64,000 bases of DNA, taken from Mesodorylaimus sp. YZB2_4. Its lineage: Eukaryota > Nematoda > Enoplea > Dorylaimida > Dorylaimidae. Numbering within the stretch: the first letter of the stretch is position 1; every line of letters begins with the position of its first letter. The translations under genes were made by a program, and so were the position numbers. The notes below the pieces were generated by a model. That model had not been told where the DNA came from and did not search any database. It was given only the letters and a program-made list of their open reading frames with translations. The DNA lies in the NCBI GenBank assembly GCA_030248295.1, contig JASANH010000479.1:310001-374000 (forward strand). Direction: 5' to 3'. Below are positions 1 to 20,518 of this stretch, one piece after another.

Positions 1-275
1 TATGACATGCCATGCCATGCCATGATATGCTGCAGCAGTGCAGTACGTATTGAGCTGGCTCACATGCTTGCTCTCTGCAGTTGCATGCTGATGTTGGCTT
101 GTAGCTTCATGAATACTGCCCCCCCCCCCCCCAGTCAGGTGCCTGCCAGACGAAGGAATACACGCCACCACTTGCTGACAGCGCCTGACTAGTAAATCCA
201 GTCTCCGTTTCTTTTCCTGCCCTCTTGACTCTATTTTACTAAAATCGACGGAAGAAAGGACTGTACATAAGTATA
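1..275. other. Upstream region of first ENPP gene
   Basis: No gene is seen. The first 25 bases are a short tandem of a five-base CATGC unit. A run of about 13 C lies near 119-132. The last 40 bases before the ATG at 276 could hold the promoter or leader, but no clear core element is visible. Confidence 0.4.
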
Positions 276-3016
276 GTGATGGCGGCCAGTGCGCTGCGTC
301 TAATTCTTTTTTTCGTCTCCTCGTCTTTGTCGTCGTCTGCAGAGCACCCAATATATCCGACCCTCATCATATCATTCGATGCATTTCGATACGACTTTAC
401 TTATCGGATTCGAGAACTTGTCGAAGGAAAGAGTGGAAATATTTCAAATTTCTGGCGTCTTATTCGAAATGGTGCATTTGCTGAAAACGGGATTAACACA
501 ACATTCACAACTTTGACCTTCCCCGTTCACTATGGTATTGCGACTGGACTCTACGAGGAAAGTCACGGGGTGGTGGGCAACACTGTGTACGACCCTGTCC
601 TGAATCGTTCGGCCACCCTGGGACTGGCCAACCCTGGCAATATCAGTTGGGTATACGGGGGAGAACCGATCTGGAAAACGTTACAGCAACAAACACCGAA
701 CCACAGCAGGGACCGCGTGTTCGGTTGTCTGCAGTGGATTGGATGCGAGATGGCAGACCTGAAACGATTCGTGCCCTACGATAATACGAGCCGCCTGGAG
801 GATCTGTTCGATCAGGCCGTGGAGTGGATCCGAACTGGATCACTGCTGGTTATGCTCTACTATCCCGACCCAGACAGAACGAGCCACGTGTTCGGACCTG
901 ACTCAAAGGAAATGAACGAAACCTTGCTCGTGTTGGACGACAAAGTAGGCTATCTGTTGAAGAAGTTAGAAGACAAGAAAATGCTTGATAAGCTGAACCT
1001 GATACTTATGGCTGACCACGGGGCTATCGCAGTCAAGAAACCCGCACTGAACGAGGCTCAGTTACCGGCTGATATGTTCGATATTCGAAGCCGTGGACAG
1101 CCAATTTGGCTGGTAGAGCCCAGACCAGGTACAGGAACAATGCTGTCTGATGCAGCTATGTGAACTGCGCGGCCGCGAATGCAGTGGTTCGGCGTTCGTC
1201 CCGCTGGCGGGGTCAATCTTTGGCTGCCGAGGTCGGTTTGTAAGCCCTCGCTGACTCTGGCTAGGCCTTGGGTAACTCTCCCAGTGCAGTCGAGAAGCTC
1301 TGAGTGGATAGACGGAAGCCAGGTCTCGTGGTCGAGCACTAACAGGGTTCACTCAAACACCCCGCCATTCGAGGAGTCCGGTGCTCACTGCGAGTGAAGG
1401 ATGCACTCGTGTGGAGGTGGTCCCAGTGGAGACACAGCGAGGGGAGGTTCTGTGTGTTTCTCCCCCAAGCCCATCTTAGGTTTGACTGCTCGCCCGCTAG
1501 AGGCAAAAAATCAGGCTTCGCTCAAGTGGACGAAGTAGAAAACAATAAAATTCTTGTGCACTGCAGGTCGATCCGAGGACACTATCGCCTACTTCAAAAG
1601 CATCCCGCACTTGATGGTGATCGAAAAGCAGAAGACGCCTGAACGATGGCACTATCGATACAGCGATCGGATAATGCCACTGATCGTGCTGGCCGAGCCG
1701 GGCTACACGTTGGTCAAAGCGGGTACGTGGCACTGGACTGTCTCGCCATAACTGCATTACAGGCCTGCCCTTTAGGCCAGAAAGGTTCCAATGGATTTGA
1801 CAACGCTTTGCCGGAAATGCGGCCAACCTTTGTTGGTCATGGTCCAGCCTTCATTCCGAGGACGGCAGTGCCCGAATCTGTCAGCATCGTCGATGTGTAT
1901 TTGCTAGTGTGCAGATTTCTGGGCTTGAAACCAGCACCTAACAATGGGACGGAGTACTGGTTCGGAGAGCTCGTTAGGCTGGCTTATTTAGTCGATATTC
2001 CGGAGGTGGGCCCAGCAAAGGATCAGACGACACCACGGCCTCGAAAGAATCCTATTCGTCACCGGGTCCCTCTAATCGGTAAGTGCAATAGGCGTGGACG
2101 TTATCCGCGCCCATCAAGTGCAGGTTCTTGGCCAGTCCGCCTCTCCTGAGTCAGGGCGATAGACAAGAGACACGAGATTAACGATAGAGCGAGAACGAAG
2201 TCGAGTGGCCCGTCTGGCAGCAGACCAAACCGGGTTGTTGAGGACTGATCTTGAGTTTCTGGTTTGAATTGCTCTGCGAGCACAGTACCAGGTTCGTCAG
2301 GTCTCTTCGACGGCCGAATTTAAAGTATACGGTCCTTGGCTACAAATAAACTCGACACGAGGTGTCGTGGACTTCGTGGGATCGTTTCGGGCTTGAACCA
2401 CCTCTGGTCAGCCCGATAGCCTGGGGCGAGCCAAGAATTTTACTGCTGTCACGAACAGGATTTCATAAGTCGAGGGGACACCCGACGAGTCTGGGTATCG
2501 AGGCGTGTCTTCTCAGGCTACTGCAGCATTAGGGCGCATTAGGGCGTTGCAAGTAGTAGTGCCTGCCTAGTGCATAATATTCATATATATAGGGCTATAC
2601 GTATTAGAGACATGTTTCACCATTTCGTCAAATGCACTGCAGAGAGCAGGGGGCAGACATTGAGTCATTAGCTCGACCGCGATTCGAACGTTTGCTGAAA
2701 GCGGGAAAGGCAGGTCCCCCTCGCCAGTAGACCACAGACCAGGGAAATAGGGGAGACACTGCTCTGATCAGCCTTCCTTTTAGCTATGGCCGTCTGCGTG
2801 GCAATCTCACTTTTCGTTCTCATGGTCATTCTATGCTACGTTTGTTTCAAAAATTTCCTCGGATCCCGCAGCAGTACGTGGCCTGAACGGATTGACCTGC
2901 TGTCACGAAACAAGCACGGATACCAGGAGGTGGCTGGCAAGAACGAGCCTGTGGTGCAGAAGCCAGAAGACGGGGGACGGCAAGGAACGAGGATCATAGT
3001 CAATGGACCCAATTGA
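276..3016 (+). CDS. ENPP4/5-like ectonucleotide phosphodiesterase, probable pseudoenzyme (ENPP-A)
   Basis: Four exons: 276-1128, 1567-1722, 1776-2078, 2784-3016 (514 aa); all junctions are phase 1 and match the neighbouring paralog. A signal peptide (about residues 1-22) is followed by the type I phosphodiesterase domain and a C-terminal membrane segment with a short cytoplasmic tail, as in ENPP4/5. Known family features kept: first metal Asp (SFDAFRYDF, D35), nucleophile Thr (TLTF, T81), Asn 21 residues later (N102), PDPDRTSH and ADHG ligands. Odd: the family HGYDN motif reads NGFDN, so the zinc-binding His is Asn, and FPNHY reads FPVHY. I infer weak or no hydrolase activity, perhaps a binding role. 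The product should face outward at the plasma membrane. ENPP-B (4560-7000) is a tandem copy. Confidence 0.85.
1186..1450. repeat. Dispersed repeat R2, copy a (ENPP-A intron 1)
   Basis: About 250 bp in the first ENPP-A intron, diverged but alignable by eye to 60690-60930. Shared words include GAGTGGANAGACGGAAGCCA (1301-1321 here), CCCGCCAT and a following GAGGA...CAGT/CACT block. No coding frame or terminal repeats were seen. Family unknown. Confidence 0.5.
2079..2783. other. ENPP-A intron 3 with a tRNA-like segment
   Basis: A 705-base intron. Around 2660-2745 the minus strand carries a box-B-like GTTCGAATC preceded by GTGGTCTACTGGCGAGGG, which resembles a decayed tRNA-derived SINE head. Nothing else is recognised. 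Confidence 0.35.
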
Positions 3017-3795
3017 CCAGTGTGCTCTTGAGAAGGGTCAGAATGTCTGTGATGCGAGTGGTCCTTACAGAGATGCTCAGGCAGCTATGCGATCTTAGAA
3101 ATGTATCGATGGGTATGTAGCAAGCAAGATATTCAGTATGTACCTGAGACTGGGTCTGCCAGCTATGCTCGCACACCCAGTACACCAGTTCAACAGGGTG
3201 GGCAAAGGCACGTACAGTACAATCTCACATGGCACTTAGGGGGTTACTAGGGCCCCGGACCTGCACCCGGGAGTGTCACCCGTCAGTGTAATGTTTCAGC
3301 CGAACCAGACCGAATAACTTGGTTGCTGCTTAAAGTTTTTGGCGCAAGTCTTTTCACTGGTAGAACCTAGCAGTCTGGCTAGCGGCAGTTCTATACTAGT
3401 GTACTGACTGACGATGAGCCGTCTTACAATCCTCGTGAGACTTCACCAATGCTGATAAATTGTCGTTGTGAAGAAAAGGACCCTACTCTGTAAAACTGGC
3501 TCATCACCGGCATGTTACCGTCAAACCAGGAATAAATCGGCAGGCATCCAGGAAGAGACGGATACGGCGGGACTGGACGAGCATTAAATATGCACCACTC
3601 TTGCACTCTGCATCCCAGAAGCACCTATTCGAGAGTGCGTATGGTGATACATCGATTAGAGGGTTCGAGGTATTTTGCATGCCAATCCACCATGATATCA
3701 ATAAGAATGACTTTGCATAAAGCACAACGCCTTCGATCTGCTTCTCCTGGAAGAGCTGCGGATGGGGTCCCGCCCCAGAATGGCCGTATGTTCTC
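3017..3795. other. Intergenic, 3' flank of ENPP-A
   Basis: No gene is supported. ORFs here are short and overlapping in both strands with no family motif. This stretch should contain the ENPP-A 3' UTR, although no canonical AATAAA was noticed close to the stop at 3016. Confidence 0.35.
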
Positions 3796-4289
3796 TAGCG
3801 TTCGTTCGGGATCCCGATCCCGATCCTGATAAAAAATGGTCGGCATTGAATGTTGTGGAGATGTGTGAAGAAGGGAAAAGGGAGAGGAAGGGATCGGGAA
3901 GGGGGTGTTCCCGAACGGTAAGCTGAAAAAACTATGGTGGATGATTGAACTGGTAAAGAGGAAGGAAGGGATTTGTTTGCTAATACCCCCCCCGGAGGCC
4001 AGGCGAGGGGAGAGAAAACGACCCCCCGGAACCCCCCCCCCGCCCCCTGGTGACTAATTCTAGGTCTTTTTGCTTGCCTGATTTTGAATGCCATGATGAA
4101 TACTGCGCAAAAAAGTTTTTAGCTCTATATTTGCTGGCTACTTGGGGCGGGTTGTAGGTTACCTACATCGAAGTAAAAGTGAAAAAATAACACTCTAAAA
4201 ATCCCGATCCCGGTCCCGATCCCGGCCGGGATTGAGCGAGTCCTGATCCCGGTCCCGATCCCGAAAAAAGGGATCCCGAACGAACGCCA
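3796..4289. mobile_element. Non-autonomous hAT-like MITE (494 bp) with 8-bp target duplication
   Basis: The ends are inverted copies: left TAGCGTTCGTTCGGGATCCC at 3796, right GGGATCCCGAACGAACGCCA ending 4289. ATGTTCTC flanks both sides (3788-3795 and 4290-4297), an 8-bp target duplication as made by hAT transposases. The subterminal DNA is a degenerate array of CCCGAT/GATCCC units; the middle has poly-C and poly-G runs. No transposase frame is present, so it would depend on an element elsewhere. Confidence 0.75.
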
Positions 4290-4559
4290 ATGTTCTCGTC
4301 AGTAGGAGCTTTTCCCTCGTTTAATTATTTTATAATGAACGTAAAAAGAAACTAATAAAAATTAGTCGTTGACTGTGTAGACCGTAACTTTCTTTAAAAA
4401 TCCACCCTAATAAACGTACCTGCAAATCATTGATAGATATTGTCTGCTACACGGCGGTAATTCACTTCTCCACGAATCCAACTGTCCCCGGACAAATGTT
4501 TTTGCATCCTCAAATAAGTGTATCCTAAAACGTTTGTATAAAGTTCCTGAATTCCCTCA

Positions 4560-7000
4560 ATGGCGCCTTGTTTGAAGTCACTCCTCATTTTCTGCTTTCT
4601 ACCCTCGCTTTGCCCAGGTCACAACAGCGGCCTAGATCGGCAAACCCTTTTGATATCGTTGGATGGGTTTCGATGGGATTTCGTGGACAGAATTCACAAA
4701 CTCCGGGGCGACCAATCGAATATTGGCAAGCTTATTGGATCAGGAGCGTACGCACCGCAAGGAATCACGAGCTCGTTCGTCACCATGACCTTTCCGAATC
4801 ACTACACTTTGGCGACAGGACTGTATCAGGAAAGTCACGGCATTGTCTCGAATATTATTCACGATCCGATTACAAATCAAACCATCGATTTGAAAACTTC
4901 TCATGATCCATCGATTTATGAAGGCGAACCGATTTGGGAGACTGTCAAGAAACATTTCCACACGCGCGAAAGTGGTGGTGCAGTTGCGTGCTCGATGTGG
5001 GTGGCCTGCCAGTTCGGACAATTGGGCGATAAATATTTCGTCAAATATAATGAAAATATCACATTGGATCAAAGGTTTGATCAAGCTGTCGATTGGTTAT
5101 CAGACGAATCAATGAAACTAGTTCTGACTTATTATCACGACCCTGATCGAACAGGGCACAATTACGGGCCAGAGTCGAAGGAAATGAATCAAATATTGAT
5201 CGATATCGATTTGGCTGTGGGAAATTTGATCAAAAATATGCAGGACAAGGGAATGTTCGATGAAGTGAATGTGATTATCACCGGCGATCATGGCATGATG
5301 GAGAGGAAGGTCCCTGCGGCCGTACTACCTGCAGAGGATACTTTGCCCAAGGACATGTTCGACGTGTGGAGTCAGACATCAGTCTTTTGGCTGGTGGAAC
5401 CCAAACCTGGTAAGTGGGAACGGGGGGGAGGGGACTCCGAGATCCTGTACAGTTCTGGCATTCCACCAAATATCACCTCGGGCTGAAGACTTTACGCTAG
5501 GGCGCAGGGAGGGGTTCGATTCCCGCTTAGGTCGAAACTTTTAAATTCTTCTTTTCGCTTTTAAGTTCATATCTCCGTTGACAAGAGTGATTATGGCATA
5601 ATGTTGCAATTGCAGGTCATTATAAAGATACATTAGCGTTTTTCAAAAAATTTGCTCATTTAAATGTGACCGAAAAAGGAAACATTCCGGACAAGTGGCA
5701 CTACAAGAATAATCCTCGGGTCCCTTCGATTGTGATCATGGCTGAACCCGGTTATGCTCTCAGTTATGGTAAGTTCCTTTTACAATGTCGATGCGGGTAG
5801 ACGATAATTTGAATTTTTGAATTTTTTCCCGCCATATTTCGAATTTGAATTTATCTGACAAAATGGTTCACACCATTAAAGTAGCTTTACTTCGGCACAG
5901 TTCACGCTCGATAAGGGTTCTGTAAGCAATAATTCATTTATTTTCTCTGAACCAATCATTTTCAGGGTTGGATCGGGACATGCATGGGGAACACTTTTCC
6001 TTGAGGATCGTGGCATGGCCCTTTACAGCTTACTAACCGACAAGGCCCAGATTTCGGCTCTACACCCCGTCCCTGTCTCATTACTTGCTTGATAAATCCA
6101 TGTGGTATTGGGATATTGGTCAGCTGAAAGTGTGTGGTTTACCCTCTCCACCTTAGTAACGTTAGTACCCTCGATGAAAAATTCAAATTTGGGAAATTTA
6201 GCGGAAAAATTTTCATAAGTTTCGTTATAGCAATGTTGGGCAATCACGGCTACGACAATGCCCTCAAGGAAATGCGACCCACATTCATCGCTCACGGGCC
6301 AGCATTTGTGGCCAACTCAGTTGCTCCGATGGACATGGGCACGGTGGACGTGTACCTGCTGCTGTGTACAATACTGGACGTAACGCCAGCTCCAAACAAC
6401 GGCAGTGCCGAGTACTTTGCAAGCTTCGTGCAACCAGCTTATCTCATTGGGACTAAAGATTTCGTGCATCGTTTGCCTTTCGTCAGTAAGTGGAGGGGAG
6501 TTTGGCCTGTGGTATAGGTAGTGTATCTCGTTGCCTTGACTGACCGCTCCAGACGAGGCAGAAACCCGTTGGGTTGATGTCTCAGGCTCCTGCGACCACT
6601 GTAGGTGGCCCGTCTGGAGGTTTTCTGAGACCATGAAATACCAGTGGGTAGGTACGGGTTCGATTCCCGCTCAGGGCTCATGATTTTCATCGCGTTATCT
6701 ATTTCTCATTCCTCATTGCTGACCAATACTGGCTAGCAGTGGATCACCCACCGTCTTTCAGGCCTGATCGTCAGCATATCAGTCATCATTTTCGTCCTGA
6801 CAATGTTATTGTGCCACCGTGCTCGTGTGGCAGCGCACAAGAATAAGTTGGGCAGGTTACGAATGGAGAACAATGGGTACATGTACAAGCCATTGCCGCT
6901 CGAGAATGTCGGCCCACTGCTGACCACCTCGGTCGATTTGGATTTGGAGGACAGCGACGAATTTGAGGACACTCGCGACCTCGGGAGTAGAAAGCAGTGA
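4560..7000 (+). CDS. ENPP4/5-like ectonucleotide phosphodiesterase, intact active site (ENPP-B)
   Basis: Exons 4560-5409, 5616-5768, 6231-6485 and 6762-7000 give 498 aa; intron positions and phases equal those of ENPP-A. It begins with a hydrophobic signal peptide. All family landmarks are present: SLDGFRWDF (metal Asp), TMTFPNHY (nucleophile Thr), HGIVSN (Asn), DPDRTGH (Asp and His), GDHG (Asp-His) and GNHGYDN (third zinc His). The last exon encodes a membrane helix and an acidic cytoplasmic tail. Family role: extracellular hydrolysis of nucleotide or related phosphodiester bonds at two zinc ions; the substrate cannot be told from sequence. It starts 1.5 kb after ENPP-A on the same strand, so a tandem duplication is the likely origin. 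Intron 2 (5769-6230) needs the acceptor at 6230. Confidence 0.88.
5485..5535 (+). repeat. tRNA-like box B in ENPP-B intron 1
   Basis: Contains GGGTTCGATTCCCGC, a near-perfect RNA polymerase III box B, but no full tRNA fold. Probably the remnant of a tRNA-derived SINE. A similar GGGTTCGATTCCCGCTC sits at 6657-6674 in intron 3. Confidence 0.4.
6520..6690 (+). repeat. Possible SINE remnant in ENPP-B intron 3
   Basis: The segment ends in a box-B-like GGGTTCGATTCCCGCTC at 6657-6674. Inside it AGACGAGGCAGAAACC (6551) and GGCCCGTCTGGAGGTTT (6607) form a partial inverted repeat. No complete tRNA fold is visible, so this is a weak call. Confidence 0.35.
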
Positions 7001-9941
7001 TCAAGGTGGCCTTGCTGGTGTCCTACGGGTGGTGCAGTGTTGTGCATGTCGAACAACGATGTCCCTGGCTGGTCTAGTATAGCAAAATAGTAATATATTT
7101 TTGTAATTTTATGAAAATGGCTGCTTTTCGGTGATTGGTACGGTTGAATGATAAGCTGTGGAAAAAAACTTTATTTACATTTTATGATTTTTGCGTTACA
7201 TTTTCGGCTGGCTGGTCTCGTTTATAGTCAAGAAATGCTTTATTGTTTGAATTTCCCGCGGTCTGTGAATCGGTTATCTACAACATTGCGCGGTGTGCGG
7301 CTGGCACTGCTCCCGTTGCTTGTGTGGCGAGAGGTCTGGCGATCTTTACAGGAGCACTTGCCACACAAGCACAGCCGGTAGCTGGGTGGGATCGCAAACA
7401 AACAATCTGTTTTTCGGGCCTTTTTATTACGCTGGTTTGTAATCGAATACGTCCCCGTTTCGAGTGATGTTTTCTGGTGTCAGTCGAAGAATGGCCTTAT
7501 CGACACGTTTTTCAGGATCGCTTTGGTTCGAATGTGAGAACAATACCTACCTGCGTTGGCTTACGTTGTAAATTATATTCGATTTTTGCTGGTGGGTGCT
7601 AAAGTATTTGTGGACGGCGGATGAAAGAAATATTGCCTTTATGTTCAGACCAACTGAACTGGAGCTGGACTCGGAGTAATCTGAGGTCAGGTGTTTGGCG
7701 GCGTGTAAGTGAGACTTTTTGGCGTAGGCGGTCGATATTTGTTTTTAGGATATAATAGTGCTTGGGGTAAACTGACTGCCGTTCTGGCTCCTCGGCTCGT
7801 CGATGTTGGGGTTTCTTGTCCGACGACATCATTTTTCATCGTCTATGGACTCGTACCGTTCACGGATATAGTGGTAGAGGGCGCGGTTGTTTTCGCGGAA
7901 GTCATTTCTGCGTTCAGTGCTCGTTGTGATGGGGAGTCAGCTCGAGGGATAGTCCAGAAATGAGAGGAAACCGTCCCTGGGTTGAATTTTTTTTCGGTTC
8001 GAAGGACTTTTTAAGGAATCTTTCCGTTTTTACGTTCATTTATTATCGGCGCGCGTGCGAGACGAGTTCCATCAACGTCAGGCTGGCTTCTGCCTTGGTC
8101 TTCGAGATCGATTTTCTCTGGGCCGTTAACGGGGATGCCTGTTTGATGGTGGCTGGAAGGAGCGCCATCCCACGGCCACGGCCTTCATCGTCGTGGCAAC
8201 CGTCGACGGACCTTCTTCCTCGACCCGTTCTAATAGTGCAGTCGTTGGCAGACGCCTGACGTCACCTGTCGATGCCATGCCATGACGGTTGTTTACAAGT
8301 TTCGCAGTCGAACGGGCAGCCGAGGGCAAATTGAATAGCGCCCGTTTTCGACTCGTATCTACTTGTCGACACTCTCCCTACGTTCGTACCCCATCGGTCG
8401 TTCCTCCGAGGTTACGCGCCGAATTCTTGCGTCAACGTTGACAATGTTGACGTATGGAATGTTGGCTGGCTTAAAACTCACAACTTTGCGCCTTTACGAC
8501 CGAGTTTTGTGACCAACGTGACTCGGTTTTTGTTATTTGTATGTTTACCTGGCTGTTGTTTTCATTCGAGCCAGGTCACTCGAGGTTTTTTCCCGAAACT
8601 GGGGCTATGCTTTGTAGGAAATCCTTTCCCTTTTTCGGTATGCACGATTCGGACAGCTCGGAAATTGCAGAGGCTCGAAGACTGGGCTCTCGATGGTTGG
8701 CTCTAATTGTCAGCGACGGCTTCGAGTTGCTGCAAATAGCTGGTCGCCCGTGTAAATATATTCGAGTGAAATCGATTTCAAGAGAACCTTTTTTCGCTTA
8801 TTTCTACTTCAGACAGCTGTGGCGGACTTTTTGCCTCTCGTGCAATGTATTCGGTAAAGCGACGGATTATCGGCATTTTGCAAACGAGTCGTCTTAGTTT
8901 GTATTTGATCTTTTCTGTTAAATAACTACATAGTTTACAAAATAGCCAAAATTTTTATAAAATATTTTGTAACAAGTTCCGAAAATTGTAGCGGATTTTA
9001 ATTTAGTTAATGGCTGGATATTTTCTCCATCATTCGATCGTGTTTTTATTCTGCAAGATGGGTTTTTTCCGTAGCGCGTCTCCTTTTCCAGACATCTCGT
9101 CATTACCATTTTTTTCTGCATAAGGGGAAACATGGGATGGTGACCTCTTCGATTAGTCCTTTATGCAGTCATGCTCCGAATGTTTCCTGTTGTATTATCG
9201 GCTGCCTACGTGGAAGGTTAGGCCAGAGACTAGATATATTTACAGTCAAAACAAGAGCGCCACGTCGTGGACTGGCTGTCTGTACGTATGCAGTAGATTC
9301 GAAAACATCGGCCAGTGACGACTTGATGGAGCGCGATGTTTTGAACGTTCCTCTTGGCCAACCGATTATATAATTTTAGACAATGAGTTTTATGGAAAAC
9401 CGAATTTTGTGAATGAATGATGTATGTTTGGTGCCCGTAAAACACGCTTTTACTTTTACGAATAGCGGCACCCGAAACTGATAAACTCCAGTTTTTCAAC
9501 TTTTGATTTCGAATTAGGTCATGGACGCATTTTTGTCGCGTTCACGTAGCTAGATACTGTAGCTAAAAATTTTGACTTGGATCGCTTTTATCCATTTTTT
9601 TGTAAATTTTCAGCTTTTTCTTTAAAGATTTGTTGTGGTTAATCAGGTATGTAATTTTTAGGTGCGTAAATTATTTGACGACGCGGCTTTGGTTAGATTT
9701 GGTATGCGTAATGAGCAATGGATTTTTTGAAGAGTGAAAATCCATGAATTTAGTCGAGTTAACTTTATGTCGGTCGAGGGAATCGAATCGATGCGGGAGA
9801 ATCAATTTTGAATTATCGTTATTAATTTTTGGATTAAGAAATTGTGGATGTGACGATTGCGATATTCAATATTTTTAAACAAAATAACGAAGGAGAAAGG
9901 GAGATCGGAGAAAAAAGCGAAAAATCGTTTTCGAAGAGAAA
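7001..9941. other. Intergenic region upstream of the insulin receptor gene
   Basis: About 2.9 kb with no recognisable gene. It should hold the ENPP-B 3' UTR at the left and the receptor promoter and leader at the right. A full palindromic CRE-type site TGACGTCA is at 8257-8264. ORFs in this stretch are short, lack motifs and overlap antisense ones. Confidence 0.45.
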
Positions 9942-19401
<9,460 letters not shown>

Positions 19402-20518
19402 CGAGTGTGTTATTACGAGTAGGGTGTAGATTGTGCATGGAGTATTATACGTTCTCATTTGTTCCCTCATCTGCACATCCGCCCGTTTCGATTTGGAATG
19501 GAAACGAAGACACGCACGGCCACCGTCTGAGACGTGTACGCCCGAACGGCGGGTATGTTAACTCAGGAAAACATTCCTTGCATATGGTGGGCTGGAAAAT
19601 ACCTATTTTCTTCAATGTTTTTATTGATAGTGCGAGGGAGAAATTTCAGTTTTTTGTTTGAAGCATGTGTAACAAAAAGGAAGCGAGAAATTAGGCAAAA
19701 GAATACTCGATTTGTTTTATGGAAGGCAGCTTGGTATGCAAGATGAGATGAGCAAGCAGAGTCCTAAAGGCCACCTACTCGTAGATCAGAGATGGCGCTC
19801 GGGCCTTTGCTTCGAGTGAAAATGAAAATTTCATTCGTGTCTACACTTCTGTGCGCTGTGATCAAACTTGGTTTTTCTGCTCGGCGGTGTGTTTTTATTT
19901 GAATTATGGAATTAGGTTTTTTTGCTTGTCTCGTTTTGTTCAGTTTTAGTGAGGAGCACAGTTTTTCATCCTTGCTAAAAGTGATTAGCTGTTCCCATTT
20001 TTACAAAATATTGTTGATACGGATCAATTATTGTGGGTATTCAATTGGTCGGCTGCCTTGCTTCGGTTTTGTCTTTATGAACGGAATGTAAGCAAATGTA
20101 CATTTTAAGTGGGCTAGTAAAGATAGCCGTAAAATATTGGACGGTATTTTTACGCACTTTTGGAAAAAATATAAAGCAATTATTAGATAATTGTAAATTG
20201 ACAACAGATAACTTCAACGAGCACATCACCTAGCTGCCATGAGGACTAGCGATTCCATCTGAGCCATGCACTGTCACTCACCGTCCAGACATAGCACGTG
20301 CATAAATGGGATAGATACAAAAATACGAAGCGGCCCAAAGTGTACAATACCCAACTTTGAACAGTGTGTAAAGCAAAGCAATGACCATAAGCTCACGTAC
20401 GCGCCTATAATCCACGTCAGCTATGTCCTAGTCGTAAAAGACCATTTGCAAAAATAAAAAGTAAAACTCGCAAGGATCTAACAACCCGCCGCTTGAGAAT
20501 TGTTGGCGAGGGGAGCAG
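19402..20518. other. Region between convergent InR and CaaX genes
   Basis: No gene. It should contain the 3' UTRs of both converging genes. An AATAAA reading rightward occurs at about 20452-20458 just before the CaaX stop. Confidence 0.4.

Noticed and set aside
276-1128. Loss of the catalytic Asn in ENPP-A through FPNHY to FPVHY
   Set aside because: The transition-state Asn of the family is the one 21 residues after the nucleophile Thr (N102 here), which is present. Only the later His to Asn change touches a metal ligand.
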